Assembly (NCBI GenBank): GCA_036365145.1
Contig: JAEOAD010000888.1
Coordinates: 1,674,001-1,738,000 of the forward strand
DNA: 64,000 nt
DNA from: Orientallactaga sibirica
Lineage: Eukaryota > Chordata > Mammalia > Rodentia > Dipodidae
Direction: 5' to 3'
Below, one piece after another: positions 33,166 through 45,255 of the stretch (position 1 is its first letter; the number at the start of each line of letters is the position of its first letter). The notes under the pieces were generated by a model. That model did not search any database. It had not been told where the DNA came from and worked only from the letters and a program-made list of their open reading frames with translations. The translations under genes were made by a program, and so were the position numbers.

Positions 33166-33247
33166 TGGCAGCGGTGGGATTCGAACCCACGCCCCCGAAG
33201 AGACTGGAGCCTTAATCCAGCGCCTTAGACCGCTCGGCCACGCTACC
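33166..33247 (-). tRNA. tRNA-Leu (anticodon AAG)
   Basis: An 82-base type II tRNA reading GGTAGCGTGGCCGAGCGG at the 5' end and CCCACCGCTGCCA at the 3' end. The anticodon stem CTGGA/TCCAG encloses loop TTAAGGC, so the anticodon is AAG. There is a long variable arm (TCTCTTCGGGGGCG region), A box TGGCCGAGCGG and B box GGTTCGAATCC. All stems pair, with one T-G in the acceptor. No intron. A T7 run follows. It lies about 100-250 bases upstream of the presumed POLR3E start, same strand, as I recall for human. Confidence 0.97.
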
Positions 33248-33479
33248 CAGCTGCGGGCCTGGCTCTCTAAGAAGCTACTTAATACATTGACACAGGTTAA
33301 ATTTGCATTTTCTTCTTTGAATTTATTTACATTCTCTCTAATCCTGCTGAAGATATTGTGGATAATATTGTGAACATGACAATGTTCGGAAAAAAACTTG
33401 CTCTAATATTTACACTCAGACCTGTTCCAAATAGTTTTTTTATTATTCATTTATTTATTGTTTGTTTTTTGTGTTTTTT

Positions 33480-33800
33480 AATTTTTTTTATTGACAACAA
33501 TGATATTTCCCTCCCCTCCTCCCCCAATAGGTTTTGAAGCAAAAAAGCAGGTTAAGAATTTGTGTTCTCAAATTGGCCATATATATTCCTGGCCTTACAG
33601 TGGCTGACACTACCTACACAAGACCTGCATAATAGGAGGGGGGATGTTGGCGCTAAATTAGAAGAGACTAGTTGGAAAGAAGGGATTCAGTTGAGGGGGC
33701 ATTTGGGAGGAGAAAAAGAGAGTGGTGAGAGGGGGCTATGATCATGGTATATTGTCTATACGAATGGAAATTCTCAATTTAAAAGTTTTTAAAATTTTGT
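33480..33800. mobile_element. LINE-1 3' end fragments in opposite orientations
   Basis: A short minus piece (TTTTTTTATTGACAACAATG, 33484-33530) is followed by a plus piece from about 33596 (TGGCTGACACTACCTACACA) to 33800. Probably two L1 3' ends or one rearranged copy. Confidence 0.6.
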
Positions 33801-34099
33801 GTCCTGAGTCAGATGGTTTAACACAAGCAGTAACCCATTCTTAACCCACAATGAACCGGATCAAGTGTCTTTTAGAAATTAATCCTGGCAGTAACCTGCA
33901 CCAGGGGCCTTGACAAGCCACCCCATAGCAGCTGGTTTGTGCAGCTCTCTCTGAAAAAGTATGTTTACATTTTTAGTTGCACCAATAATATTAAAACTTT
34001 TCAGATAAAGCACAAATGTTCTTTGACCTTTGGCCCCTATTTTACTCCCCTCTGCAGAAGTAAAGCATCATTAGTAGCATTCTTCCAGGTCTTCCCCTC

Positions 34100-35154
34100 C
34101 CCGGGGTAGGGTCTCACTCTAGCCCAGGCTGACCTGGAATTCACTATGTATTCTCAGGGTGCCCTCGAACTCATGGCATTCCTCCTACCTCTGCCTCCCC
34201 AGTGCTGGGATTAAAGGCTGTGCCACCATGCCTGGCCAGGTCTTTTGCTATCAATTTATATGGCTATATACCCCCATGGCAAAGTTTTGTTTTTATTATG
34301 TATGGAGAGTTATCATAAGTATTAACATACTAATGAACATAGATATGCAGTTGGCTGTTTCTTTTACCAGATTTTATTTATTTATGTTTAATATTATATT
34401 ATTTTATTATTATTATTTGTGGTTTGGAGGTGTTTGTTTTGTTTTGTTTGTTTGTTTGTTTTTTCCAGGTAGGGGCTCCCTCTTGTCCAGGCTGACCTGG
34501 AATTCAGTCAGTACTCTCAGGGTGACCTTGAACTCACAGCAATCCTCCTACCTCTGCCTCCTGAGAGCTGAGCTACCACACTGGGCTCGAGGCTTTATTT
34601 TTAAACATCTATCCATGTTAATGTATATATACAGATAATTTGCTGTTGTTGAAACTTTTTTTTTTTTTTTTTTTTTTTTGGCTTTTCGAGGTAGAGTCTC
34701 ACTCTAGTTCAGGCTGACCTGAAATTCACTATGTAGTCTCAGGGTGACCTCGAACTCACAGGGATCCTCTTACCTTTGCCTCCCGAGTGCTGGGATTAAA
34801 GGTGTGTGCCACCACGCCGGGCTAGAAAGATTTTATTATGGAGCTTAAGAGAAGAAAATAAGGCAGAACTCCTATAAATAAAACAAGAGGGTGTCCCAAG
34901 CAGGTATACCCCAGATATTTTATTTATTTATTATTTTGGTTTTTCAAGGTAGGGGGTCTTGCTTTACCTAGCTCTATCTAGTTCAGGCTGACCTGGAATA
35001 CAATATATAGTCTCAGGCTGGCCTTGAATTTACAGCAATCCTCCTACCTCTGCCTCCAGAGCACTGAGATTAAAGACATGTGCCACCATGCCTAGCAATT
35101 TCTTATATTTTATTCATGAACAATAGTGTGATTTACTTTTCTTATTTATTTATT

Positions 35155-35189
<35 letters not shown>

Positions 35190-36455
35190 TTTTGGTTTTT
35201 CGAGGTAGGGTCTCACTGTGGCCCAGGCTGACCTGGAATTCACTATGTAGTCTCAGGGTGGCCTTGAACTCATAGTGATCGTCTTAGCTCTGCCTCCCAA
35301 GTGCTGGGATTAAAGGCGTGAGCCACCACGCCCAGCTTTTTATTTATTTTCAAGCAGAGACAAAGAGAGAGAGAGAGTACATGAGAGAGAATGGGCACAC
35401 CAGGGCCTTCAATCACTGCAGATGAACTCCAGATGCATGTGCCACTTTGTGCATCTGGTTTTACATAGGCATGGATCTGAGTCCAGCCCAACTAGGTGTG
35501 GAGAGGGCAGTTTTGAGCTCTGTCAGTTCATGCTGGCTGTTGGTGGTTTTTTCTGCTTGGATCTATGAAATGCAGCCAGCCTCTTCTGCCAGTGATGGTG
35601 TTTCCCAGGATCTGTAAGCATAAAATAAACCCCTTCTTCCCATAGCTATGTCTGGTTGGATGTTTGTCTCAGCAACATGGAGCTGACTGCAACACTAACA
35701 GAGAACACAGGCTTAGAGAAATCCTGAGGGTAGCCAGGTGTGGTGGTGCATTCCTTTAATCCCAGCACTCTGGAGGCAGAGGTAGGAGGTAGAAGGATCA
35801 CTGGAAGTTCCAGGCCACCCTGAGACTACATAGTGAATTCCAGGTCAGCCTGTGCTAGATTGAGACCCTACCTCAAAAAAATACCCCCCCCCAAAAAAAA
35901 GGAATCCTGAGTGTTTTCTAGTTCCTACCTCCCAGCAAGCACCTTCTTTTTGGGGGAGGCGGGTTTTCAAGATAAGGTCTCGCTCTCCCTTTAGCCCAGG
36001 CTGACCTGGAATTCACTATGTAGTCTCAGAGTGACCTCAAACTCACCGCGATCCTCCTGCCTCTGCCTCCCGAGTGCTGGGATTAAAGGCGTGCACATCA
36101 TCTCCCCCTTCCCAGAGCCCTAGGAATACAGGTTCCTGGAGATGGGCCTTGATCTTTTTTTTTTTTTTTAATTTTGTTTATTTTTACTTATTTATTTGAG
36201 AGCCACAGACAGAGAGGGAGAAAGAATGGTGCAAATGAACTCCAGATGCATGCACCACTTTATGCATCTGGCTTATGTGGGGTACTGGGAAATTGAGCTT
36301 CACAGGCAAGTGCTTACCCACTAAGACATCTCTCCAGCCTCCCCTCCCCCTTTTTTGTAAGGTAGGATCTCACTTTAGCCCAGGCTGGCCTGGAATTCAC
36401 TATGTAGTCCCAGAGTAACCTCAAACTCACCGTGATCCTCCTACCTCTGCCTGAC
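34100..36455. repeat. Intergenic SINE cluster, mostly B1 on the minus strand
   Basis: B1 (-): 34100-34237, 34440-34590, 34655-34825, 34920-35095, 35120-35340, 35950-36100, 36350-36455. B2 (-): 35340-35475 (truncated), 36155-36340. B1 (+): 35732-35900. (TTTA)n at 35145-35190. Confidence 0.87.
35480..35705 (+). mobile_element. MaLR-like LTR 3' fragment
   Basis: Contains CTGTAAGCATAAAATAAACC and TGTTTGTCTCAGCAACATGG, typical of the 3' part of such LTRs. Tentative. Confidence 0.4.
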
Positions 36456-36459
36456 CTTG

Positions 36460-37280
36460 ATCATTTTAACACACTTCTGCCAAAACTACTTTGTGCTACC
36501 TGGTAGCTGTTATCTGTAGCAAATAATCCACCCTTTGGCTGGTCAGGGTGCAAATGAAGCCAGAGATATGTCTGTCAGAACCTTCTGGAATGATTCAGGT
36601 TTGTTCCTATTAACACATAGTGTGGAGGACCTTCATGCAGGCTGATTGATGCTCCTGGAAGATGAACCCCAGCCACCCTTCCAGGAGTTTCTTATAATCC
36701 TGCAGCCCCATTAATTATTCAGATGTCTTGTAACAGTCAGATGTGAAACAAATGGCAGGAGAAGCAGAGTTTTGGATCTACAAGATGTGGACAGCAGTAC
36801 AGTGACCTTTACTAGAACATTCTTTTCAATCTTGTCTAACAATTATTAACCTGCTCTTGTCCTATATAACATCTCTACTAAGATAGCAGTCAGAAGCAAG
36901 ATTACCCAGGAGGGGTGGGGTGTTCCACCTGAGAGCCCAAAGGGGGGCTCACTTTGTGACTTTTAAATGTTCTATATCTTGGCCTGGGTTGTTGGTACCC
37001 AGCTGTCCATAGATATAAAATTACATCAAGTTGTGTATTTGTTATTATATAAATTCTTCTATGAAGGTGATGGTATAATAAATAATAGGTTTTTTTTCTG
37101 CAAATGTCCCTACCAATGTGCATCTTTGAATTAGCTTGCCAGTCACTTCTAGTGTATGGCAAGACTATCATAAAGTTTTGACATATGCTTGTAATAAAAC
37201 CACCTGAAAAGCTTTCTTAACATTTCCCTCTAATCTACTCTTCCTCCCCAAAGGACATACTCTCTATATATGGGAATCTG
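36460..37280. other. Intergenic unique sequence
   Basis: AT-rich, no SINE recognised and no conserved open frame. Contents unknown. Confidence 0.5.
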
Positions 37281-37284
37281 TGTG

Positions 37285-37501
37285 TTTTTTAAAAAATATT
37301 TTATTTATTTATTTGCAAGCAGAAAGAGAGAACAGGCATGCCAGGGCCTCCAGCTGCTGCAAATGAACTCCAGATGCATGCATCACTTTGTGTATCTGGC
37401 TCTACGTGGGTACTGGGGAATCGAACTCAGGTTGTTAAGTTTTGCAGGCAAGCACCTTAACAGCTGAGCCATCTCTCCAGCTATATAATATATGTTTACA
37501 A

Positions 37502-37539
<38 letters not shown>

Positions 37540-37897
37540 AGACACAGACAGAGAGCAAAGGGAATGTGTGTACCAGGGCCTCCAGCTGCTACAAGTGAAC
37601 TCCAGATGCATGTGCCACTTTGTGTATCTAGCTTTACATGGGTACTAGGGAATTGAAGCCAGGATGTTAGGCTTTGCAGGCAAACGCCTTAACCACTGAG
37701 CCATCTCTCCATTCTCCAGCCTGGAATCTGTTTTGTTTTTGTTTTTGGTTTTTGGTTTTTCGAGGTAGGGTCTCACTCTAGCTCAGGCTGACCTGGAATT
37801 TACTATGTAGTCTCAGGGTGTCTTCAAACTCATGGCAATCCTCCTACCTCTGCCTCCCAAGTGCTGGGATTAAAAGTGTGGGCCACCACGCCCGGCT
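37285..37897 (-). repeat. Two B2 and one B1
   Basis: B2 (-) 37285-37480 and 37492-37712, the latter with a (GA)n tail; B1 (-) 37735-37897. Confidence 0.88.
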
Positions 37898-38129
37898 TTA
37901 AGGAATCTGTTGTTTTATTGTTCTGGTATCTACTATATTTTCTTGTTCCAACACAGGCTGAATATTCCCTATCCACTTTGAAGTATTTCAGATTGCTGAA
38001 TATTGCCATTTATGTAATGGGATATCTTGGTGATGGGACCCAAGACTAAACATGGAATTCATTTATGTTTCCTATATAACCTTAACACATTGTCTAAAGG
38101 CAATTTGATGCAATTTAAGAAAAAAATTG

Positions 38130-38205
38130 TAGTGCTGGGGATCAAACCCAGGACTTTGTGTGTGCTAAATAAATGCTGTACCATTGAACCACTACCACAT
38201 CTACA
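38130..38205 (-). repeat. ID-like SINE
   Basis: GTGCTGGGGATCAAACCCAG through ACCATTGAACCACTACCAC is the reverse complement of an ID/BC1-type head. Confidence 0.6.
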
Positions 38206-38299
38206 TCCTCAGCCATAGATAATATTGTTAATAATTTTATGGATGAAAAAATTTCACCTGTGGGATTCTCCATGTTGGCATTCAAAAGTTCAAATTTGG

Positions 38300-38816
38300 G
38301 AGCTGAGGAGATGGCTCGGTGGTTAAAGGCACTTGCTTAGAAAGTCTCATAACCTGAGTTTGATTATCCAGTACCCACGTAAAGTCAGATGCACAAAGTG
38401 GCAAATGTGTCTGGAGTTTGTTTGTAGTGGCTGGAGGCCCTGGCATGCCCATTCTTATTCTCTCCTTGCAAATAAATAAAATTTTTTAATAAGTTTCAAA
38501 TTTGGAGCCCTGTGGTTTCAAATTAGAGATGTTCAACATGTATATTAGGAAAAAAAAGTGGGGCTGGAGAGCTGGCTTAGCAGTTAAGATGTTTGCCTGC
38601 GAAGCCTAAGGATCCCAGTTCGATTCTCAAGGTCCCATGTAAGCCAGATGCACAAGGGGGCACACGTGTCTGGAGTTTGTTTCCAGTGGCTAGAGTCCCT
38701 GGTGGGCCTTTTCTCATTCTCCCTGTCTCTCTCTTTCCCTCTCTCTTTCCCTCTCTCTGTCTCTAATAAATAAATAAATAAATAAATAAAATAAAATAAA
38801 ATAAAATAAAATAAAA

Positions 38817-38849
<33 letters not shown>

Positions 38850-39000
38850 CGAGGTAGGGTCTCACTCTAGCCCAGGCTGACCTGGAATTCATTCTGTATT
38901 CTCAGGGTGGCCTCGAACTCATGGCGATCCTCCTACCTCTGCCTCCCGAGTGCTGGGATTAAAGGCGTGAGCCACCACCCGGCACAAATAAAATCTTTTA
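38300..39000. repeat. B2 SINEs; a B1 inserted in a B2 A-tail
   Basis: B2 (+) 38300-38490 and B2 (+) 38563-38818 with an (AAAT)n/(AAAAT)n tail. A B1 (-) with T31 (38819-38849) fills about 38823-38985 and is flanked by AAATAAAATCTTTT (about 38809-38822 and 38986-38999). Confidence 0.87.
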
Positions 39001-39207
39001 ATAAAAAAAGACAAAAGAAAAAAGAAGTGGGTAACTCAAATAGTTCACAAAAGAAAAAAAGAAGAAGAAAGAAAACGAATTCAGTCCTAGCATACTTCTG
39101 AGTCCCTTTTGGAAATCTCAAATGCTGGCGTATCAAGGTAGAAGAAGAGAAACCATACCTATTTGAAATCCTCATTGTGGTACAGTAAACTCTGCTAACA
39201 GTAGAGC

Positions 39208-40041
39208 AGGGCATGGTGGTGCACATCTTTAATCCCAACACTTGGTAGGCAGAGGGAGGAGGATTGCCTGAGACGGAGAGGTTGAGATTACCCTGAGACC
39301 TTGAGACTACATAGTGAATTCCAGGTCAGCCTGGACTAGAGTGAGACCTTACCTCAAGAAACAAAACAAAAACAAAACAAAAACAAAACAAAACAAAACA
39401 AAACATGCTAAAAGTAAAAGGAGGTGCATACTGGGGAAGGATAAAGATAACTTTTTTTTTTTTTTTTTTTTTTTGAGGCAGGGTTACACTGTAGTCCAGG
39501 CTGACCTGGAATTCACTATGTAGTCCCAGGGTGGCCTCAAACTCAGTGATCCTATCTCTGCCTCCTGAGTGCTGCAATTAAAGGCATGTGCCACCATGCC
39601 CAGTTCTGGCTTGATGTTTTTAATAGTCTTTCAATTGAGCCTTTAAATTTAAAAAAATAAATAAATTTTATTTTTCTTCCTGATGTAGTCTCACTGTAGT
39701 CCAGGCTGACCTGGAGTTCACTATGCAGTCTCAGGGTGGCCTTGAACTTATGGCGATCCTCTTACCTCTGCCTCCTGAATGCTGGAATTAAAGGTGAGTG
39801 CTACCATGGCCGGCCTAAATTTAAAATTTTGTTTTGTTTTGTTTTGTTTTTTGAGGTAGGGTTTCACTCTAGCTCAGGCTGACCTGGAATTCACCATGTA
39901 GTTTCAGGCTGGCCTCAAACTCAGTGTTCCTCCTACCTCTGCCTCCTGAGTGCTGGCATTAAAGGCATGTGCTACAATGCCCAGCTAAAATTTTTATTTA
40001 TTTTCATTCTTATCTATAAATTTTAATAAATTTTATTTATT

Positions 40042-40080
<39 letters not shown>

Positions 40081-40785
40081 TTTTTTTTTTGGAGGTAGGA
40101 TCTCACTCACTATAGCCTAGGCTGACTTGGAATTCACTCTGTAATTCCAGGCTGGCCTCGAACTCACAGCGATTCTCCTACCTCTACATCCCCAGTGAGT
40201 GCTAGGATTAACGATGTGTACCACCACGCCCGGCTTCTTTTTTTTTCTTTTAAAAGTATTTATTAGCCGGGCATGGTGGCGCATGCCTTTAATCCCAGCA
40301 CTCGGGAGGCAGAGGTAGGAGGATCACTGTGAGTTCGAGGCCACCCTGAGACTAAGTGAATTCCAGGTGAGCCTGAGCTACAGTGAGATCCTACCTCAAA
40401 AAACAAAAAAACAAAAACACAAAAAAAAAGTATTTATTTATGAAGCCGGGTGTGGTGGCACACGCCTTTAATCCCAGCACTCGGGAGGCAGAGGCAGGAG
40501 GATTGCCGTGAGTTCAAGGCCACCCTGAGACTTAATAGTTAATTCCAGCCTGGGCCAGAGTGAGACCCTACCTCGAAAAACAAAAAAACAAAACAAAACA
40601 AAAGTATTTATTTATGGGAGGGAGGAAGGGAGAGAGAGGGGAAAAAAATGGGTGCAGCAGGACCTCTAGGCACAAAAACAAACTCCAGGCACATGCACCT
40701 CCTTGTGCATCCCACTTTACCTGGGTACTGGGGAGTGGAACCAAGGTCCTTAAGCTCTGCAGACAAGCACATTATATTTTTTAAA
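39208..40785. repeat. B1-dominated cluster and a truncated B2
   Basis: B1 (+) 39208-39410, B1 (-) 39450-39605, B1 (-) 39680-39810, B1 (-) 39830-39990, B1 (-) 40020-40235 with a (TTTA)n tail, B1 (+) 40263-40430, B1 (+) 40445-40600, B2 (-) 40605-40784. Confidence 0.87.
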
Positions 40786-41122
40786 ATTATTATTTTTTTA
40801 TTGACAACTTCCATAACTGAAGACACTATCCCATGGTAATTCCCTCCCTCCCCCGACTTTCCCCTTTGAAACTCCACTTTCCATCATATCCCCTCCCCAT
40901 CTCAATCAGTCTCTCTTTTATTTTGATGTTTTCCTCCTGTTATGATGGTCTTGTGTAGGTAGTGTCAGGCACTGTGAGATCATGGATATCCAGGTCATTT
41001 TGTGTCTGGAGGAGCACGTTGAAAGGAGTCCTATCCTTCCTTTGGCTCTTACACTCTTTTCGCCATCTCTTCCGTAATGGACCCTGAGCCTTAGAAGGTG
41101 TGTTAGAGATATTTCAGAGCTG
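40785..41122 (-). mobile_element. LINE-1 3' end fragment
   Basis: Reverse complement of the L1 3' terminus (TTTTTTATTGACAACTTCC, then TCTTGTGTAGGTAGTGTCAG), about 340 bases, following a truncated B2. Confidence 0.8.
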
Positions 41123-41129
41123 GCCAGCT

Positions 41130-41148
41130 CATATTTTTATTTGTTTGT

Positions 41149-41179
<31 letters not shown>

Positions 41180-41380
41180 TTTGAGAGTGATACAGAGAGA
41201 AAGAGGCACAGAGAGAGAGAGAGAGAAAATGGGCGTACCAGGGCTTCCAGCCACTGCAAACAAACTCCAGATGCATGTGCCACCGTGTGCATCTGGCTTA
41301 TGTGGGTGTTGAGGAATCAAACCTGGGCCCTTAGACTTCTCAGGCATGCACCTTAACTGCTAAGCCATCTCTCCAGCCCA
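41130..41380 (-). repeat. B2 SINE with (TTTA)n tail
   Basis: (TTTA)n 41145-41185, then AATGGGCGTACCAGGGCTTCC, ending CTAAGCCATCTCTCCAGCCC. Confidence 0.88.
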
Positions 41381-41549
41381 AATTAAAATATTAAAAAAAT
41401 ATTTTTACTTTTATTGTTCACGCTGGGGGTTCTTGCAAGCTGCCTTTAATGAGCCATCTCCCCAGGTCCCAAGTTCACATATTTTCTGTAAAGCAGCTTA
41501 AGAGCCAAAATCTGGAAGGCTTTATTCAAATTTATACAAATGTTAAAAA

Positions 41550-41700
41550 TAAGCCAGGTGTGGTGGCGCATGCCTTTAATCCCAGCACTCAGAGGCAGAG
41601 GTAGGAGGATCGCTGTGAGTTTGAGGCCACCCCGAGACTATATAGTAAATTCCAGGTCAGCCTGGGCTAGAGTGAGTGAGACCCTACCTCAAAAAATCAA
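41550..41700 (+). repeat. B1 SINE
   Basis: GCCAGGTGTGGTGGCGCATG through CCCTACCTCAAAAAATC. Confidence 0.88.
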
Positions 41701-41789
41701 AAAATGTTAAAAATCAGGAGACAAGGAGACATCACTTTTTTTTCCCAGTAGCTTGTGAAATATTGAAATGGAGCAATATTGGGCTTAAA

Positions 41790-42048
41790 TTTTTTTTTAT
41801 TATTTTATTTTTGGAGAGAGACACAGAGAGAGACAGAGAGGGAGAGGGAGACAGATAGAGATGGGCACACCAGCAGTCTCTCAGCTGCTGCGAACGAAAT
41901 CCAGATGCGTGCGCCCCCTTGTGGTCAAGTGCGGCATTGCGCCCTTGCGTCACTTTGCATCTGGCTAAATGTGGGACCTGGAGATTGGAACCGGGTTCTT
42001 AGGCTTAGCAGGCAGGCACCTTAACCGCTAAGCCATCTCTCCAGCCCT
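41790..42048 (-). repeat. B2 SINE, long variant with internal extra segment
   Basis: Differs from other B2 copies by an extra stretch of about 35 bases (TGGTCAAGTGCGGCATTGCG, then CCCTTGCGTCAC) between the two CATCTGG-type motifs, and by a CAGCAGTCTCTCAGCTGCTG segment. A second copy is at 55341-55566. Confidence 0.8.
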
Positions 42049-42061
42049 GCTTGCTCTTTTT

Positions 42062-42104
42062 TAAAAAATATATTTTTATTTTTATTTCTTCGAGACAGGG
42101 AAAT

Positions 42105-42143
<39 letters not shown>

Positions 42144-42928
42144 AAGAAGAGAGAGAGAATGGGAGTGCCAGGGCCTCTAGCTTCTGCAAATGAACTCCAG
42201 ATACATGCACCCCCTTGTGCATCTGGCTTTACATGAGTCCTGGGGAATCGAACCTGGATTTTTTGGCTTTACAGGCCAGCGATTTAACTGCTAAGCCATA
42301 TTTTCAGCCTTACCTTTTTTTCCCCTGTTTTGTTTGTTCTCACCAGGAGAGATATAAATTTGAGACAGCAAGAAAAGAAAAACATTTTATTTGGACAGAG
42401 GAAATGGAACCTAATACATAAGCAAAACTGAATCTGCAACAAGCAACTTCTCTGAGTCAGGCCCCAGGGTTTGCTTTGAGGCCAAACAGTGACTTCAGAG
42501 GCTAGAAGTGTGAGAAAAGGCACAAATCCAGGCAGAGAATAAGCATATTTTGTAGCCCCTACCTTCCTTCCCAAGCTACATAAACTTGTGTAAACATTTG
42601 TGGATTTGTAGAGCATGTCTGGTCATGCAGATAAATGGACTGGGATGAGAAAGACAGAGGAAGCAGCATCCATTTGCCTATAGTTACATTGAACAAGCCA
42701 TTATATTGCAGTTTAACTATTTTTATTATATTTTATTTTTATATTTTATATTTGAGAGAGAAAGTGACAGAGAGAATGGATGCACCAGGGCCTCCAGCCA
42801 CTGCAAACAAACTCCAGATGCATGTGCCACCTTGTGCCTCTGGCTTACATGGGTCCTGGAGAATCAAACCTGGGTCCTTAGGCTTCACAGGCAAATGCCT
42901 TAATCCCCAAGACATCTCTCCAGCCCTG
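42062..42928 (-). repeat. Two B2 SINEs with a unique spacer
   Basis: B2 (-) 42062-42310 and 42720-42928. The spacer 42311-42719 shows nothing I recognise. Confidence 0.85.
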
Positions 42929-43147
42929 CAGTATAACTGTAAATGTTTATGACCAGCACCCTGTCCAGCTTCTTCTCTAGCTAGCAGCACCCATGACAGT
43001 TTCTCCATCTCTGAAATGATGTTATGTCCATGGGGACATTGACTTGCTTCTTGCCCTTGAAGACAGTCCTGGTGTCTTGTTGAGTGGCAATGTCCTGGAT
43101 TTGTTTTTTCTTCCTGTCATGCCCAAAAGATGTGGAAAATGAAGATG

Positions 43148-43620
43148 CCAGCCAGGTGTGGTGGCTCACACCTTTAATCCCAGCACTCGGGAGGCAGAGG
43201 TAGATCACCTATGTTCAAAGCCATCCAGAGAGTACATAGTGAATTCCAAGTCAGCCTGGGCTAGAAGGAGACCCTATCTCAAAAAACAAACAAACAAAGC
43301 CAGGCATGGTGGCACACACCTTTAATCCCAGCACTAGGGAGGCAGAGGTAGGAGGATCGCCGAGAGTTCGAGGCCACCCTGAGACTACATAGTTAATTCC
43401 AGGTCAGCCTGGACCAGAGTGAAACCCTACCTCAAAAAACCAAAAACAAACAAACAAAAAACCAGCCAGACGTAGTGGTGCACGCCTTTAATCCCAACAC
43501 TTGGGAGGCAGAGGTAGGATTGCCGTGAGTTCGAGGTCACCCTGAGACTACATAGTGAGTTCCAGGGTCAGCCTGGGCAAGAGTGAGAAACAAAAACAAC
43601 AAAAACAAAACAAAACAAAA
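43148..43620 (+). repeat. Three B1 SINEs in a row
   Basis: B1 (+) 43148-43290, 43298-43450, 43464-43620, each with a CAAACAAA-type tail. 43621-43978 holds nothing recognised. Confidence 0.88.
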
Positions 43621-43979
43621 GATGCCCTGATCATCTGTCAAAGGCACAAGACTGGGTTTAGAAAAAAGAATAAATGCTTCTACAGGAAGGTGTCAATATC
43701 TTGCAACTTGAAATACCAGCCACATTCATTCATCCTTGGGCTGCTTTGCACTTAAACAAGGCTCAGTACTTCCAACAGAGATCATATGGCCTGCAAAGCC
43801 TAAAATCTTTACTGCTGGCCACTTGCCAAAAGCCTGCCCATGACTGAGAAGCGATGACATATTACTAATAAATTAGGTTGGGGCCCAGAGAACACCACAC
43901 TTAGCACATTACCATTGTAGAAACAGGAGCCTGGATGAATGAACGAAGAAAAGAAAGGGCAGGATTATATGACGTCTGG

Positions 43980-44480
43980 GGCTGGAGAGATGGCTCAGCA
44001 ATTAAAGGTGCTTGTTTGCAAAGCCCGATGGCTCAAGTTTGATTCTCCAGTATGCCTGTAAATCCAGATGTACAAAGTGGTGCATACATCTGGAATTTGT
44101 CTACAATGACAGGAGGCCCTGGTGTGCCCATACTCTGTCCTCCTCTTTCTCTGCCTTAATAAAAATATATGATGTGTTTACTTTGAAAGGATATGTCACA
44201 ATAAGGTTGTTTTTTGTGCATGTATATGGCATGAAGATGTATGCATGTTCACATATGTATGGATGGACATGAGTATGTGGAACATATGTCTGTATGTGAA
44301 GGGCATAAGACAGCCTCGAGTGTCATCCTCAGGTTTGCTACTTACCTCTTTTGTTGAGTCAGGGTCTCCTGCAACTGGAGATGTGCACCACCACTACTTA
44401 CATGGGTGTTGGGAATCAAATTCCAGTTCTTGCACTGGCTGTAAGCACTGTTCCAACCCTACAGCTGCTTTTTACATTTG
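43980..44480. repeat. B2 SINE and an older composite SINE
   Basis: B2 (+) 43980-44165. Older B3/B4-like unit (-) 44200-44480 (GTGTCATCCTCAGGTTTGC, GAGTCAGGGTCTCCTGCAAC, ACATGGGTGTTGGGAATCAA). Confidence 0.65.
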
Positions 44481-44670
44481 ACATATGTAAGCAAATTATA
44501 GGTACCAGTTTCAAAAACACACATGACAGTGTAAGCCAGCTACAGGTCTGGTATGGATATGAAAAACTGACCAGTGCTAACTCTAAGAAAACTGGCTGTG
44601 ATGAGTTCACATGTGAAACCCAGGATACTACAATTCATGGAGGGACAAGAGATTTTTCAAGGACAATTTT

Positions 44671-44877
44671 AAAAATATTTATTTATTTATTTATTTGAGA
44701 GAAAGAGGAAAGGGGAGGGGGGAGAGAATGGGTGCACCAGGGCCTCCAACCCCTGCAAACGAACTCCAGATGCATGCTCCCCCTTGTGCATCTGGCTTTC
44801 GTGGGTCCTGGAGAATAGAACTGGGATCCTTTGGCTTTGCAGGTGAACGCCTTAAATGCTAAGCCATCTCTCCAGCC
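44671..44877 (-). repeat. B2 SINE with 15-base target duplication
   Basis: Flanked by TTCAAGGACAATTTT at 44656-44670 and 44878-44892, a complete, recent-looking insertion. Confidence 0.93.
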
Positions 44878-44899
44878 TTCAAGGACAATTTTTGTTATA

Positions 44900-45078
44900 T
44901 TCTTTTTTGTTGCTATTTTTGTTTCCAAGGTAGGGTCTCACTCTAGCCCAGGGTCTGACCTGGAACTCACTCTGTAATTTCAGGTTGACTTCACAGTGAT
45001 TATTCTACATCTGCCTCCCTAAGTCCTAAGGGCTGGGATTAAATGTGTGCCACCATGCCTGGCCTTTTTTTTTTTTTT

Positions 45079-45141
<63 letters not shown>

Positions 45142-45255
45142 GATGCTTTTACTTGTGAGGAGAGAGAGTGTGTCAGAGAGACACAGTGTGAGCATGCCAG
45201 GACCTCCTACCACTGCATACAAGCTCCAAATGCATGTGCCACTTTGTGCATCTGG
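44900..45255 (-). repeat. B1 SINE, (CTTT)n/(CT)n and a B2 3' part
   Basis: B1 (-) 44900-45062, (CTTT)n then (CT)n 45080-45135, B2 (-) 45136-45255 cut by the L1. Confidence 0.85.
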
